A stretch of 16,931 nucleotides of DNA, taken from assembly GCF_946479685.1 (NCBI RefSeq), contig NZ_CAMLGS010000045.1, forward strand, positions 1-16,931. The letters run 5' to 3'. How positions within the stretch are numbered: the first letter of the stretch is position 1; every line of letters starts with the position of its first letter. A program made the translations under genes and the position numbers. This stretch comes from an uncultured Methylotenera sp. Lineage in GTDB: Bacteria; Pseudomonadota; Gammaproteobacteria; Burkholderiales; Methylophilaceae. Below, piece by piece: positions 6,620 to 13,522 of the stretch. The notes under the pieces are model-generated. The model worked only from the letters and a program-made list of their open reading frames with translations, made no database searches and was not told the origin of the DNA.

Positions 6620-8776
6620 AAAACGAATATTTGGATATCAAAACTTTTGCAGGCAACTATGCTGCTTAGCCTAGCTCTAGGTTCCGTATCTGCTATAGCT
6701 GAAGATCAGTCAGGCTTAACTAATAAAATAGAGAGTGTTGATTACTCAACGCTACCTGGTGGCCGTGTCAGTATTCGTGTAAAAACAACGCAACCATTAG
6801 CAAACCCGCCGGCTGGATTCACACTAAATAATCCGTCACGTATTGCATTGGACTTTCCTAAAGTTGGTAATGGGTTGGCAAAAAACAATATTCCGGCAGA
6901 GGCTGGCTCACTGAAGAGCGTGACTTTGGCGCAGGGCAAAGAGCGTACTCGGATGGTGCTGAATTTAACAAAAAGTGTAGGGTATAGCGCAACGGCAAAG
7001 GGAAATGAAGTAACCATTCTGCTGCAGGCAAATGAGGCATCTGCTGGGTCTGGCATCGAGACCAAGTTCTCAGAGCCGGTGTTGGGTAATAAAGCAGTTG
7101 CCATTAATAATATAGACTTCATGCGCGGAAAAAATGGTGAAGGTCGCATTATTGTTGACTTGTCAGATGCGTCTGCAGGAATCAACATCAAGCAAAAAGG
7201 TAAAACCATAGAGGTGGATTTTATCAATACAGATGTGCCTGCTAATTTGCAACGTCGTTTGAATGTGGTTAATTTTAATACGCCAGTACTGTTCGTAGAT
7301 ACTATGAAGCAAGGCAGAAATGGGCACATGACTATTGAGCCAAAGGGTAACTGGGAGCAGTCGGCTTATCAGGCGGATAAAAAGTTTATTATCGATGTGC
7401 GCCAGGTGGTGGAAGATCCTAATAAACTGGTGCGTGGATCAAAACCTGGTTATGCCGGTGAGAAGCTGTCTTTAAATTTCCAGAACATAGAAGTGCGTGC
7501 GGTATTGCAAGTGATTGCTGACTTTACCGGCCTTAATATCATTACCAGCGACACAGTAACCGGTAATCTGACATTGCGCCTCAAGGATGTGCCATGGGAT
7601 CAAGCGCTTGAAATTATTATGCAAAGTAAGGGCCTGGATAAGCGTAAAAATGGCAATGTAATTCTAGTGGCGCCTGCGGATGAAATTGCGGCTAAAGAAA
7701 AGCAAGCTTTTGAGAGTCAGCAGCAGATTGATGATGTAGAGCCAATGCGCACTGAAGTGTTTACTTTGAAGTATATGAAAGCTGAGGCGTTAAAAAATAT
7801 TTTAAGTGACCCTAAGCAAAAAATCTTGTCCAAGCGTGGCAATGCGGTGCTGGACCCTCGCACCAATACCGTATTTGTGCAAGATACGCCTAAATACTTG
7901 GATCAGGTGCAGGCTATCATTAACAAGACGGATATTCCTGTTAAGCAAGTGATGATTGAGTCGCGTCTAGTGATTGCGGATGATAAATATAGCAAAGCAT
8001 TGGGTGCTAGGTTAGGCGTTACTCAAACAGGTAGACCTGGCAGCAGTGTGGCAACTTTAAGCGGTAGTTTGGGTAATAGGCCAACTGCAGTGTCAGCTAC
8101 TGGGGTAATCACACAAGGTACTCACAATGGTTCTGTGCAAACTGCGCTAACAGACGGCACAGTGTTTACTAGCTCTGACGGTCAGCCTGACTTAATGTCG
8201 AATCTTGCTGTTGCCAATGCAACAGGGTCAATCGCTTACAGTATTTATAATGTGGCGGCTGGCTTATTGCTCAATTTAGAGTTGACTGCGATGGAGACTG
8301 ACCAGCGAGGTAAGATTGTGTCTAGTCCACGTGTGATTACCGCTAACCAGCACAAGGCGAAAATCGCTGCAGGTACGGAGATCCCATATCTGCAGGCATC
8401 AAGCAGTGGTGCTACCAACGTAGCGTTTAAGCCAGCAGTGTTGAGCTTGGAGGTAACTCCGCAAATCACACCGGATGAGAAAATCATCATGGAGCTAGAT
8501 ATTAAAAAGGATAAAGTCGGTCAAATCTTTAATGGCGTACCATCTATTGATACGCAGAATATTAATACCCAAGTGTTGGTGGGCAATGGCGAGACCGCTG
8601 TACTCGGGGGGATTTTCGAGCAAATCGAACGGGATGATGTAAGTAAAGTGCCATTCTTCGGGGATTTGCCACTATTTGGAAATCTGTTTAAGAAGAAAAC
8701 GCGTCAAAATGATAAAACCGAGTTGTTGATATTTATCACCCCTAAGATAGTTGATGAACGATTGACGCTGCAATAA
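6617..8776 (+). CDS. pilQ: type IV pilus secretin PilQ
   Basis: PilQ is the outer-membrane secretin through which the pilus fibre passes, and it is also needed for natural transformation where that occurs. Its 719 residues comprise a Sec signal peptide (cleavage predicted after A28, AIA-ED), two AMIN peptidoglycan-binding domains (about 37-135 and 160-262), a secretin/TonB short N-terminal domain (about 283-352), a NolW/N1 domain (about 378-450), and the secretin barrel (about 455-715). The barrel includes GKIVSSPRVITANQHKAKI, GNGETAVLGGIF and the signature VPFFGDLPLFGNLFK (678-692). The region 470-540 is Gly/Ser/Thr-rich and probably forms a gate or lip. The gene starts 163 bp after pilP and is followed by a strong terminator, so it is the end of the pil unit. 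Confidence 0.96.
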   Translation: MKTNIWISKLLQATMLLSLALGSVSAIAEDQSGLTNKIESVDYSTLPGGRVSIRVKTTQPLANPPAGFTLNNPSRIALDFPKVGNGLAKNNIPAEAGSLKSVTLAQGKERTRMVLNLTKSVGYSATAKGNEVTILLQANEASAGSGIETKFSEPVLGNKAVAINNIDFMRGKNGEGRIIVDLSDASAGINIKQKGKTIEVDFINTDVPANLQRRLNVVNFNTPVLFVDTMKQGRNGHMTIEPKGNWEQSAYQADKKFIIDVRQVVEDPNKLVRGSKPGYAGEKLSLNFQNIEVRAVLQVIADFTGLNIITSDTVTGNLTLRLKDVPWDQALEIIMQSKGLDKRKNGNVILVAPADEIAAKEKQAFESQQQIDDVEPMRTEVFTLKYMKAEALKNILSDPKQKILSKRGNAVLDPRTNTVFVQDTPKYLDQVQAIINKTDIPVKQVMIESRLVIADDKYSKALGARLGVTQTGRPGSSVATLSGSLGNRPTAVSATGVITQGTHNGSVQTALTDGTVFTSSDGQPDLMSNLAVANATGSIAYSIYNVAAGLLLNLELTAMETDQRGKIVSSPRVITANQHKAKIAAGTEIPYLQASSSGATNVAFKPAVLSLEVTPQITPDEKIIMELDIKKDKVGQIFNGVPSIDTQNINTQVLVGNGETAVLGGIFEQIERDDVSKVPFFGDLPLFGNLFKKKTRQNDKTELLIFITPKIVDERLTLQ

Positions 8777-8822
8777 TCGTTAATGTTGATGATGCCGTGA
8801 TAATGTAGTCCATAGTTTTGAT

Positions 8823-8860
8823 AAAATGCCCATCTGCAATAAGATGGGCATTTTGTTTTG
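8823..8860 (+). terminator. Rho-independent terminator after pilQ
   Basis: A perfect 13-bp stem, AAAATGCCCATCT (8823-8835) with AGATGGGCATTTT (8842-8854), closes a six-base loop and is followed by GTTTTG. It is 47 bases beyond the pilQ stop. The A-rich left arm would also provide a short U tract on the opposite strand. It separates the pil unit from aroKB, at least partly. Confidence 0.85.
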
Positions 8861-8866
8861 TAGGCC

Positions 8867-8895
8867 TTGGCGTGATGGTACGCAGGGTGTATGCG
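8867..8895 (+). promoter_or_regulatory. weak candidate promoter for aroK-aroB
   Basis: TTGGCG (8867-8872, 4 of 6) and TATGCG (8890-8895, 3 of 6) are 17 bases apart, immediately after the terminator. The match is poor. It is listed because the strong terminator implies that aroKB need some promoter here, and this is the best arrangement I find in 8861-8937. Confidence 0.2.
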
Positions 8896-8922
8896 GATGG
8901 CGCAAACGAGTTGCCAAGCAAT

Positions 8923-8940
8923 AAGGATGGTTTTAATTTG
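8923..8940 (+). promoter_or_regulatory. ribosome binding site deciding the TTG start of aroK
   Basis: AAGGA at 8923-8927 lies ten bases before TTG at 8938-8940. This TTG places the P-loop 7 residues from the N-terminus, as in shikimate kinases. The reading frame is open further upstream, but a start at 8818 would lie before the terminator hairpin and add 40 unrelated residues; ATG at 8875 lacks a good Shine-Dalgarno. Confidence 0.6.
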
Positions 8941-9444
8941 AATAATATCTATTTTATAGGTCTGATGGGCGCAGGCAAAACCACCATAGGGCGCATGCTA
9001 TCTAAACAGCTCGATAAGGAATTTTATGATTCTGATGTTGAAATTGAGCGTAGAACCGGCGTAAAGATTCCGCTTATTTTTGAGTTGGAAGGTGAGGATG
9101 GTTTTCGTAAGAGAGAAACCCTTGCGTTAGAAGAGCTTTGTCAGTTGAATGATATGATTATGGCTACGGGTGGTGGTGCGGTGTTGATGCCTGAGAATCG
9201 TGTGCTGTTAAAAAATAGCGGAAAAATCATCTATTTGCGCGGCAAGGTTAATGACTTATATCAGCGTACTCGGCATGATAAAACCAGGCCTTTACTGCAA
9301 GGCGGCAATATGAAGCAAAAGTTGGAGCGTTTGTATTTAGAGCGTGACCCTATCTACACTAGTTTGGCTGATTATATTGTTGACACTGGCGCCCAGTCTG
9401 CCCTTGAAATTACGAGTTATATTGAAGATTTATTGAAAAAGTAA
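8938..9444 (+). CDS. aroK: shikimate kinase
   Basis: This cytoplasmic enzyme phosphorylates shikimate at the 3-hydroxyl with ATP, the fifth step of the chorismate pathway. With the TTG start at 8938 it has 168 residues, close to the family norm of about 170. Visible motifs are the Walker A loop GLMGAGKTT (8-16), D31-S-D33 and R57 for shikimate binding (FRKRE), the GGG segment (78-80) and the lid arginine in TRPLL (R117), with the RDP motif near 136. It is separated from pilQ by a strong terminator and followed seven bases later by aroB, so aroKB probably form an operon. The upstream extension of the frame (8818-8937) is very unlikely to be translated. Confidence 0.93.
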   Translation: MNNIYFIGLMGAGKTTIGRMLSKQLDKEFYDSDVEIERRTGVKIPLIFELEGEDGFRKRETLALEELCQLNDMIMATGGGAVLMPENRVLLKNSGKIIYLRGKVNDLYQRTRHDKTRPLLQGGNMKQKLERLYLERDPIYTSLADYIVDTGAQSALEITSYIEDLLKK

Positions 9445-9451
9445 ACAGTTT

Positions 9452-10534
9452 ATGCAAACACTAAAAGTAGAACTAGCCGACAGAAGTTATCCTATTTATA
9501 TCGGACGCTCACTTATCTCCAATGCTGAGCTGATATTGCCGCATTTAAAGCGTAAACATGTAGCGGTTGTAACCAACACAACAGTAGCGCCGTTATATCT
9601 AGAAACTTTAAGTAATGCACTGCAGGCTGCGGGTGTGACAGTAATCCCGATTATATTGCCGGATGGAGAGGCATATAAGAATAGTGAAACACTTAATTTA
9701 ATTTATGATGCGCTATTGCAAAATCGCTGCGAGCGTAGCACTACATTAATTGCACTAGGTGGTGGCGTAATTGGCGATTTAACTGGCTACGCTGCTGCGA
9801 CATATCTACGCGGCGTCCCTTTTATCCAAATCCCGACCACGCTGTTATCGCAAGTGGACTCGTCAGTGGGTGGAAAAACAGGTATCAATCATCCGCTTGG
9901 CAAAAATATGATAGGTGCGTTTTACCAGCCACAGCTTGTGCTGGCAGATATTGATACGCTACAAACATTACCTGCGCGCGAGTTCTCTGCAGGGATGGCC
10001 GAGGTGATTAAGTATGGCCTAATTCGGGATGCAGAGTTCTTTGACTGGTTGGAAGCGCATATTGAGCAATTAATGGCATTAGATGAGAAAGCCATTACCG
10101 AAGCTATCTATCGTTCATGCAAAAATAAAGCAGACGTGGTGGCTCGAGATGAGCACGAAACCGGTGAAAGGGCGTTATTGAATTTGGGCCATACCTTTGG
10201 CCATGCCATAGAAAATGCAATGGGCTACGGTGTTTGGCTGCACGGTGAGGCTGTGGGTGCTGGTACCATGATGGCCGCAGACTTGTCCCAACGTATGGGT
10301 TGGCTAACTGTAGATGAAGTGAAGCGAATTCATCAGCTGTTAACTGCGGCCAAGCTGCCGCTGGATGCGCCAAAACTAGGTCCAGAAAAATACCTGAATT
10401 TAATGCAGTTAGATAAAAAAGTTGCTGATGGGAAAATCAGGTTAGTGCTACAGCAAGCGATTGGTAAATCGGTGATTACCAGTGACTATGACGCCGAAAA
10501 GCTAAAAGAAACGCTTTCCTTATCATCCATGTAA
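9452..10534 (+). CDS. aroB: 3-dehydroquinate synthase
   Basis: This cytoplasmic NAD+- and metal-dependent enzyme converts 3-deoxy-D-arabino-heptulosonate 7-phosphate to 3-dehydroquinate, the second step of the chorismate pathway. Its 360 residues match the family. The N-terminal half carries the NAD-binding segments (LPDGEAYKN 69-77, [19 protein letters not shown] 103-121) and [20 protein letters not shown]; the C-terminal half carries the metal ligands E184 (GMAEVIKYG), H247 (LNLGHTFGH) and H264 (WLHGE). The ATG at 9452 has only a weak A-rich upstream signal, and expression is probably helped by the close upstream aroK. Confidence 0.96.
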   Translation: MQTLKVELADRSYPIYIGRSLISNAELILPHLKRKHVAVVTNTTVAPLYLETLSNALQAAGVTVIPIILPDGEAYKNSETLNLIYDALLQNRCERSTTLIALGGGVIGDLTGYAAATYLRGVPFIQIPTTLLSQVDSSVGGKTGINHPLGKNMIGAFYQPQLVLADIDTLQTLPAREFSAGMAEVIKYGLIRDAEFFDWLEAHIEQLMALDEKAITEAIYRSCKNKADVVARDEHETGERALLNLGHTFGHAIENAMGYGVWLHGEAVGAGTMMAADLSQRMGWLTVDEVKRIHQLLTAAKLPLDAPKLGPEKYLNLMQLDKKVADGKIRLVLQQAIGKSVITSDYDAEKLKETLSLSSM

Positions 10535-10546
10535 ATAGTGCTTATT

Positions 10547-10576
10547 AGCCCTCATCTGGCCTTGCTGGATGAGGCT
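10547..10576 (+). repeat. hairpin-forming inverted repeat after aroB
   Basis: AGCCCTCATC (10547-10556) pairs with GATGAGGCT (10568-10576) apart from one bulged C, with an 11-base loop. No U tract follows, so this could be a weak or Rho-assisted terminator or an RNA-stabilising structure at the 3' end of the aroKB transcript. A second, weaker pairing (CTGGCGCT 10575-10582 with AGTGCCAG about 21 bases on) partly overlaps it. Confidence 0.35.
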
Positions 10577-10626
10577 GGCGCTCGCAAGACAAGCTGATGT
10601 GTCAGTGCCAGGCTACGCGTAAGTAG

Positions 10627-10656
10627 TTGGCTTGCTAGAAACAGTTTAACTATATA
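10627..10656 (+). promoter_or_regulatory. weak candidate promoter of dgt
   Basis: TTGGCT (10627-10632, 4 of 6) and TATATA (10651-10656, 4 of 6) are 18 bases apart. Use of this promoter would leave a leader of only about four nucleotides before the ATG at 10667, i.e. an almost leaderless transcript. That makes it doubtful, although the ATG also lacks a clear Shine-Dalgarno. Confidence 0.2.
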
Positions 10657-10666
10657 AGATTGAAGC

Positions 10667-11791
10667 ATGAATACACTAGCCCCTTATGCTGCCAATCCAG
10701 ACCAATCTATAGGGCGGCATCATGCTGAGCCCGCCTCGTCAACGCGCAATGCATTTCAGCGCGACCGTGACAGAATTATTCACTCAACAGCCTTCCGGCG
10801 CTTGGAATATAAAACACAGGTGTTTGTGAACCATGAAGGCGACCTGTTTCGTACACGGTTGACACATAGCCTAGAGGTTGCGCAAATGGCGCGCGGTATC
10901 GCAAGAACGCTGAATCTACATGAAGACCTCACAGAAGCAATCGCACTGGCGCACGACCTTGGTCACACGCCGTTTGGCCATGCCGGGCAAGATGCGCTTA
11001 ATGATTGTATGCGTGACTACGGTGGCTTTGAGCACAATTTACAGTCGTTGCGCGTAGTTGATCAGCTGGAGCAGCGTTATGCGGAGTTTGATGGTTTAAA
11101 CCTCACATTTGAAGTAAGAGAGGGCATACTAAAACATTGCTCAATTAGGAATGCTAAACAGTTGGGTGATGTGGGGGTGCGTTTTCTCGAGAAAACCAGC
11201 CCTAGCTTAGAAGCACAGCTGACAAATTATGCAGATGAAATTGCTTATAACAACCATGATATTGATGATGGTCTGCGTTCAGGCTTAATCACTATCGAAC
11301 AACTGTCGACAGTGGAGTTGTTTGCGCAGAATCTGGCTGAGGTTAAGGCGAAGTACCCGACATTAGAGCAAAAACGCCTAGTGCACGAAACCATACGTCG
11401 CATGATTAACACTTTGGTTGTGGATTTATGCACACAAAGTGCAAAAAATATTGCACAACACCAGCCTGCCAGCCTTGCTGATATTAGGCGACTGCCACAA
11501 CTAATCGGATTTAGTGAAGGTATCGCTAAACAAAATTTAAAGCTTAAACAATTCTTGCGTAAAAATTTATACCAGCACTATAAAGTGAATCGCATGAGCG
11601 CAAAGGCGGTCAGAATTGTGCGTGAGTTGTTTGCGTGCTTTTATGAAAACACAGGATTATTGCCAAGTGAGTTTCAAGCCTATGCGGAAGTAGATAAGGC
11701 ACGTGCGGTAGCAGACTATATTGCTGGGATGACAGACAGGTTTGCTATAAGAGAACACCGTAAGTTATTTACCGTGGAAGAATATCTGTAG
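10667..11791 (+). CDS. dgt: dNTP triphosphohydrolase (dGTPase-like, HD superfamily)
   Basis: This protein is predicted to hydrolyse deoxynucleoside triphosphates to the nucleoside and tripolyphosphate in the cytoplasm, lowering dNTP pools; some relatives restrict phage. It has 374 residues, the length of the short dGTPase-like subfamily rather than the roughly 500-residue E. coli Dgt. The start region carries [21 protein letters not shown] (33-53). The HD metal site is complete: H67 in [11 protein letters not shown]96-D97 in [11 protein letters not shown], and D190 in YADEIAY. A C-terminal helical part (about 240-374) follows. The start ATG has no strong Shine-Dalgarno. It follows aroB by 132 bp with a hairpin in the gap, so co-transcription is possible but not shown. 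True substrate preference cannot be read from sequence. Confidence 0.92.
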   Translation: MNTLAPYAANPDQSIGRHHAEPASSTRNAFQRDRDRIIHSTAFRRLEYKTQVFVNHEGDLFRTRLTHSLEVAQMARGIARTLNLHEDLTEAIALAHDLGHTPFGHAGQDALNDCMRDYGGFEHNLQSLRVVDQLEQRYAEFDGLNLTFEVREGILKHCSIRNAKQLGDVGVRFLEKTSPSLEAQLTNYADEIAYNNHDIDDGLRSGLITIEQLSTVELFAQNLAEVKAKYPTLEQKRLVHETIRRMINTLVVDLCTQSAKNIAQHQPASLADIRRLPQLIGFSEGIAKQNLKLKQFLRKNLYQHYKVNRMSAKAVRIVRELFACFYENTGLLPSEFQAYAEVDKARAVADYIAGMTDRFAIREHRKLFTVEEYL

Positions 11792-11970
11792 GCTTAGGTA
11801 TCAATATGGCTATGTTTCTTCTGAGCAAGCTTAAGCCAAGTTTATAAGCCTGCACGGCCTTTGCTGTTAGCCACTAATTAGCGCTCTCGTCCTATCAGCT
11901 CAACGGGCACACAAGTCCATCAATGAGTAATGGTGCAATAAAAACCTAACTATAAAATGCTGTGTTGCAA

Positions 11971-11993
11971 AATTACAACAAATGTAAGTAATT
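11971..11993 (+). promoter_or_regulatory. overlapping dyads, possible operator upstream of the porin promoter
   Basis: TTACA (11973-11977) and TGTAA (11983-11987) form a 5-5-5 inverted repeat, and AATTAC (11971-11976) with GTAATT (11988-11993) forms a second one around nearly the same centre. The centre lies about 70 bases upstream of the predicted start, a usual distance for an activator. It does not match the CRP or FNR consensus, and such dyads are common by chance in A/T-rich DNA. Confidence 0.25.
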
Positions 11994-12016
11994 GTGACAA
12001 AAAGCCCAATTTTTAG

Positions 12017-12045
12017 TTGTAAGCCCAAAAATCTTTGTGCATACT
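12017..12045 (+). promoter_or_regulatory. sigma70 promoter of the porin gene
   Basis: TTGTAA (12017-12022, 4 of 6) and CATACT (12040-12045, 4 of 6) are separated by exactly 17 bases within an A/T-rich tract. Transcription would start near 12052, giving a leader of about 140 nt. The hexamers are moderate for a gene that looks strongly expressed, so an activator or a different start is possible. Confidence 0.4.
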
Positions 12046-12089
12046 ACGCACTACCTTCTTAGTGAATGCTACTTAAAGTAGTAAACGTT

Positions 12090-12141
12090 GAGAGAGTTTG
12101 CAAACTTTCTCTTTGGTTTGGTTGCCGTAGAGGTAACAAAC
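12090..12141 (+). promoter_or_regulatory. two tandem hairpins in the porin mRNA leader
   Basis: The first hairpin has arms around the palindrome GTTTGCAAAC extended by GAGAGA/TTTCTC with one G-U pair (12090-12111). The second pairs GTTTGGTTGCC (12116-12126) with GGTAACAAAC (12132-12141) through ten base pairs with one bulged G and a GTAGA loop. They are only four bases apart and precede an unstructured A/T-rich stretch with the ribosome binding site. 5' stem-loops of this kind stabilise long-lived porin mRNAs such as ompA; the same role here is an inference. Confidence 0.4.
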
Positions 12142-12180
12142 TGATGGGGTAATCGAGTTATAAAAATAGTAATATTTTTT

Positions 12181-12194
12181 AGGAGATTTATATG
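12181..12194 (+). promoter_or_regulatory. strong ribosome binding site of the porin gene
   Basis: AGGAGA at 12181-12186 precedes the ATG at 12192 by five bases in an unstructured A/T-rich context. This is the best Shine-Dalgarno in the window and fits high expression. Confidence 0.75.
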
Positions 12195-13409
12195 AAAACA
12201 ACAATTAAATTAGCAGTTGCTTCAGCTTTAGTAGCTGCAGCTTCAAGCGCACAAGCTGGTATCACAATCCCAGCTGGCGATTGGACATTGGACATCGGTG
12301 GTGTTGTAAACGCTTACTACACAACTACTAAATACAGCGGCGATAACGGTGGTACAGCAGCTTTAGGTTTAGGCAATGGTGACGCAGCATCATCAAACAA
12401 CATCACTACTGGCTTGTTACCAAACTACTTATCAGTTTCTGGTAAAACACGTCAAAACGACTTAGATGTTGGTTTCACAATCAGCTTAAACCCAGGCGCT
12501 TCAACAGCAGCTTCAGGTAACCAAGCAGCTCAACAAGAAAACCGTCAAGCATTCTTGACATTTGGTGACAAATCATGGGGTTCTATCAAGTTAGGTAAAG
12601 ATCTAGGTATCTACGCTTCTGACGCTATCTTGAACGACATGACATTGTTAGGCGTTGGTGGCGGTGCTGGTTCATTAGCTGGCAACACAACAACATTAGG
12701 CCGTATCGGTTCAGGTTTCATGTACGCTGACTGGAAATCACAAGTTGCTTACTCATCACCAAACTGGAATGGCTTCAGCTTCACAGTTGGTTTGACACAA
12801 GGTTGGAATTCAGTTGCAGCAGCTGAAGGTGCTGGTATTGCTAGCTTAGCAAGTACTGGCCGTAGCGGCGCAGGTTCAGCATACGAAGGTAAAGCTTCAT
12901 ATGAGTGGGCTGGCGATGTAGCTGGTAAAGTTTGGGCTTCTGGTATCTACCAAAAAGTATCTGGTTTCGCTGGTGCTCCAGGTGCTGACAATGCACAAGC
13001 ATTCGACATCGGTGCTAATGTTAACGTTGCTGGTTTCGGTTTAACTGGTTACTACGGTAAAGGTGACGGTATCGGCCAAACATTCCAATTGCGTAACGGT
13101 TTCGACGCAAATGGTAAATCACGTGATTCAGACCAATGGTACGTACAAGGTACATACACACTTCCAGGTGTAGGTACTAAATTGGGCGTTTCATACGGTG
13201 AATCAACTTTAGATGGCAACCGTTCAGCTGACACATGGAAAGATCTTACAGATTCAATGTGGACAGTTGGTGCTTACCACCCACTTACAAAACACTTGAA
13301 CTTGGTTGCTGAGTACTCAGAATCTGAGCGTGATTTAGACAACCGTGCAGCAGCTGATGTTAAAGCTAAAGCAAAAACTATCTCTTTAGGCGCGATCTTA
13401 TTCTTCTAG
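12192..13409 (+). CDS. outer-membrane porin (Gram-negative trimeric porin family)
   Basis: This is predicted to be a general diffusion beta-barrel porin of the outer membrane. It has 405 residues: a Sec signal peptide (1-22, cleavage SAQA-G), then about 383 residues of alternating amphipathic beta strands and Gly/Asn/Asp-rich loops, ending in the sequence ISLGAILFF, whose terminal Phe is the BAM recognition signal. The N-terminus of the mature protein (WTLDIGGVVNAYYTT) and segments such as GSIKLGKDLGIYASDAI and FTVGLTQGW resemble betaproteobacterial porins. Codon use is strongly biased (Thr ACA, Ser TCA, Gly GGT, Arg CGT; C-ending codons for Asn, Asp, Tyr and Phe), unlike its neighbours and typical of a very abundant protein. 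It has a long structured leader, a strong ribosome binding site and a strong terminator, and appears to be a single-gene unit. Pore selectivity cannot be told. Confidence 0.9.
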   Translation: MKTTIKLAVASALVAAASSAQAGITIPAGDWTLDIGGVVNAYYTTTKYSGDNGGTAALGLGNGDAASSNNITTGLLPNYLSVSGKTRQNDLDVGFTISLNPGASTAASGNQAAQQENRQAFLTFGDKSWGSIKLGKDLGIYASDAILNDMTLLGVGGGAGSLAGNTTTLGRIGSGFMYADWKSQVAYSSPNWNGFSFTVGLTQGWNSVAAAEGAGIASLASTGRSGAGSAYEGKASYEWAGDVAGKVWASGIYQKVSGFAGAPGADNAQAFDIGANVNVAGFGLTGYYGKGDGIGQTFQLRNGFDANGKSRDSDQWYVQGTYTLPGVGTKLGVSYGESTLDGNRSADTWKDLTDSMWTVGAYHPLTKHLNLVAEYSESERDLDNRAAADVKAKAKTISLGAILFF

Positions 13410-13449
13410 GATAAGGCAGGGGTTACCCTGTAGTGTTTAAGTAATAGAT

Positions 13450-13480
13450 AAAAACGGCAACTTCGGTTGCCGTTTTTTTA
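13450..13480 (+). terminator. Rho-independent terminator after the porin gene
   Basis: AAAACGGCAAC (13451-13461) pairs perfectly with GTTGCCGTTTT (13466-13476) around a UUCG tetraloop closed by C-G, an exceptionally stable loop. A run of seven T (13473-13479) follows the stem. It lies 41 bases after the porin stop and only 39 bases before the next gene. Confidence 0.93.
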
Positions 13481-13492
13481 TAGGTGACATTT

Positions 13493-13522
13493 ATGTTGTC
13501 AATTGGAAATGCTTTGCTATGA
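13493..13522 (+). CDS. nine-codon mini-ORF overlapping the start of the oxygenase-like gene
   Basis: ATG at 13493 opens a nine-codon frame (MLSIGNALL) ending in TGA at 13520-13522, which overlaps the next gene's ATG (13519) as ATGA. AGGTGA at 13482-13487 is a strong Shine-Dalgarno five bases before it, better than the weak GGA (13505-13507) before the downstream gene. This is the geometry of translational coupling or a leader peptide. It is too short to be tested by codon statistics and could be chance. Confidence 0.3.
   Translation: MLSIGNALL

Larger units (their letters stand above)
11792..12191 (+). other. 400-bp non-coding region between dgt and the porin gene
   Basis: No open frame of interest lies here. 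In 11792-11950 I see nothing I can name; no clear dgt terminator is visible. The right half, which becomes A/T-rich, holds possible operator dyads (11971-11993), the porin promoter (12017-12045) and a long structured leader with two hairpins (12090-12141) ending in a strong ribosome binding site. Confidence 0.6.

Noticed and set aside
6742..7329. 195-codon open frame antisense to pilQ
   Set aside because: It is a mirror of the pilQ coding frame; it lacks a ribosome binding site and recognisable domains, and pilQ is fully conserved across it.
8818..8937. 40-residue N-terminal extension of shikimate kinase
   Set aside because: It begins before an intrinsic terminator hairpin, has no homology-like content and no ribosome binding site; the TTG at 8938 with AAGGA fits the family.
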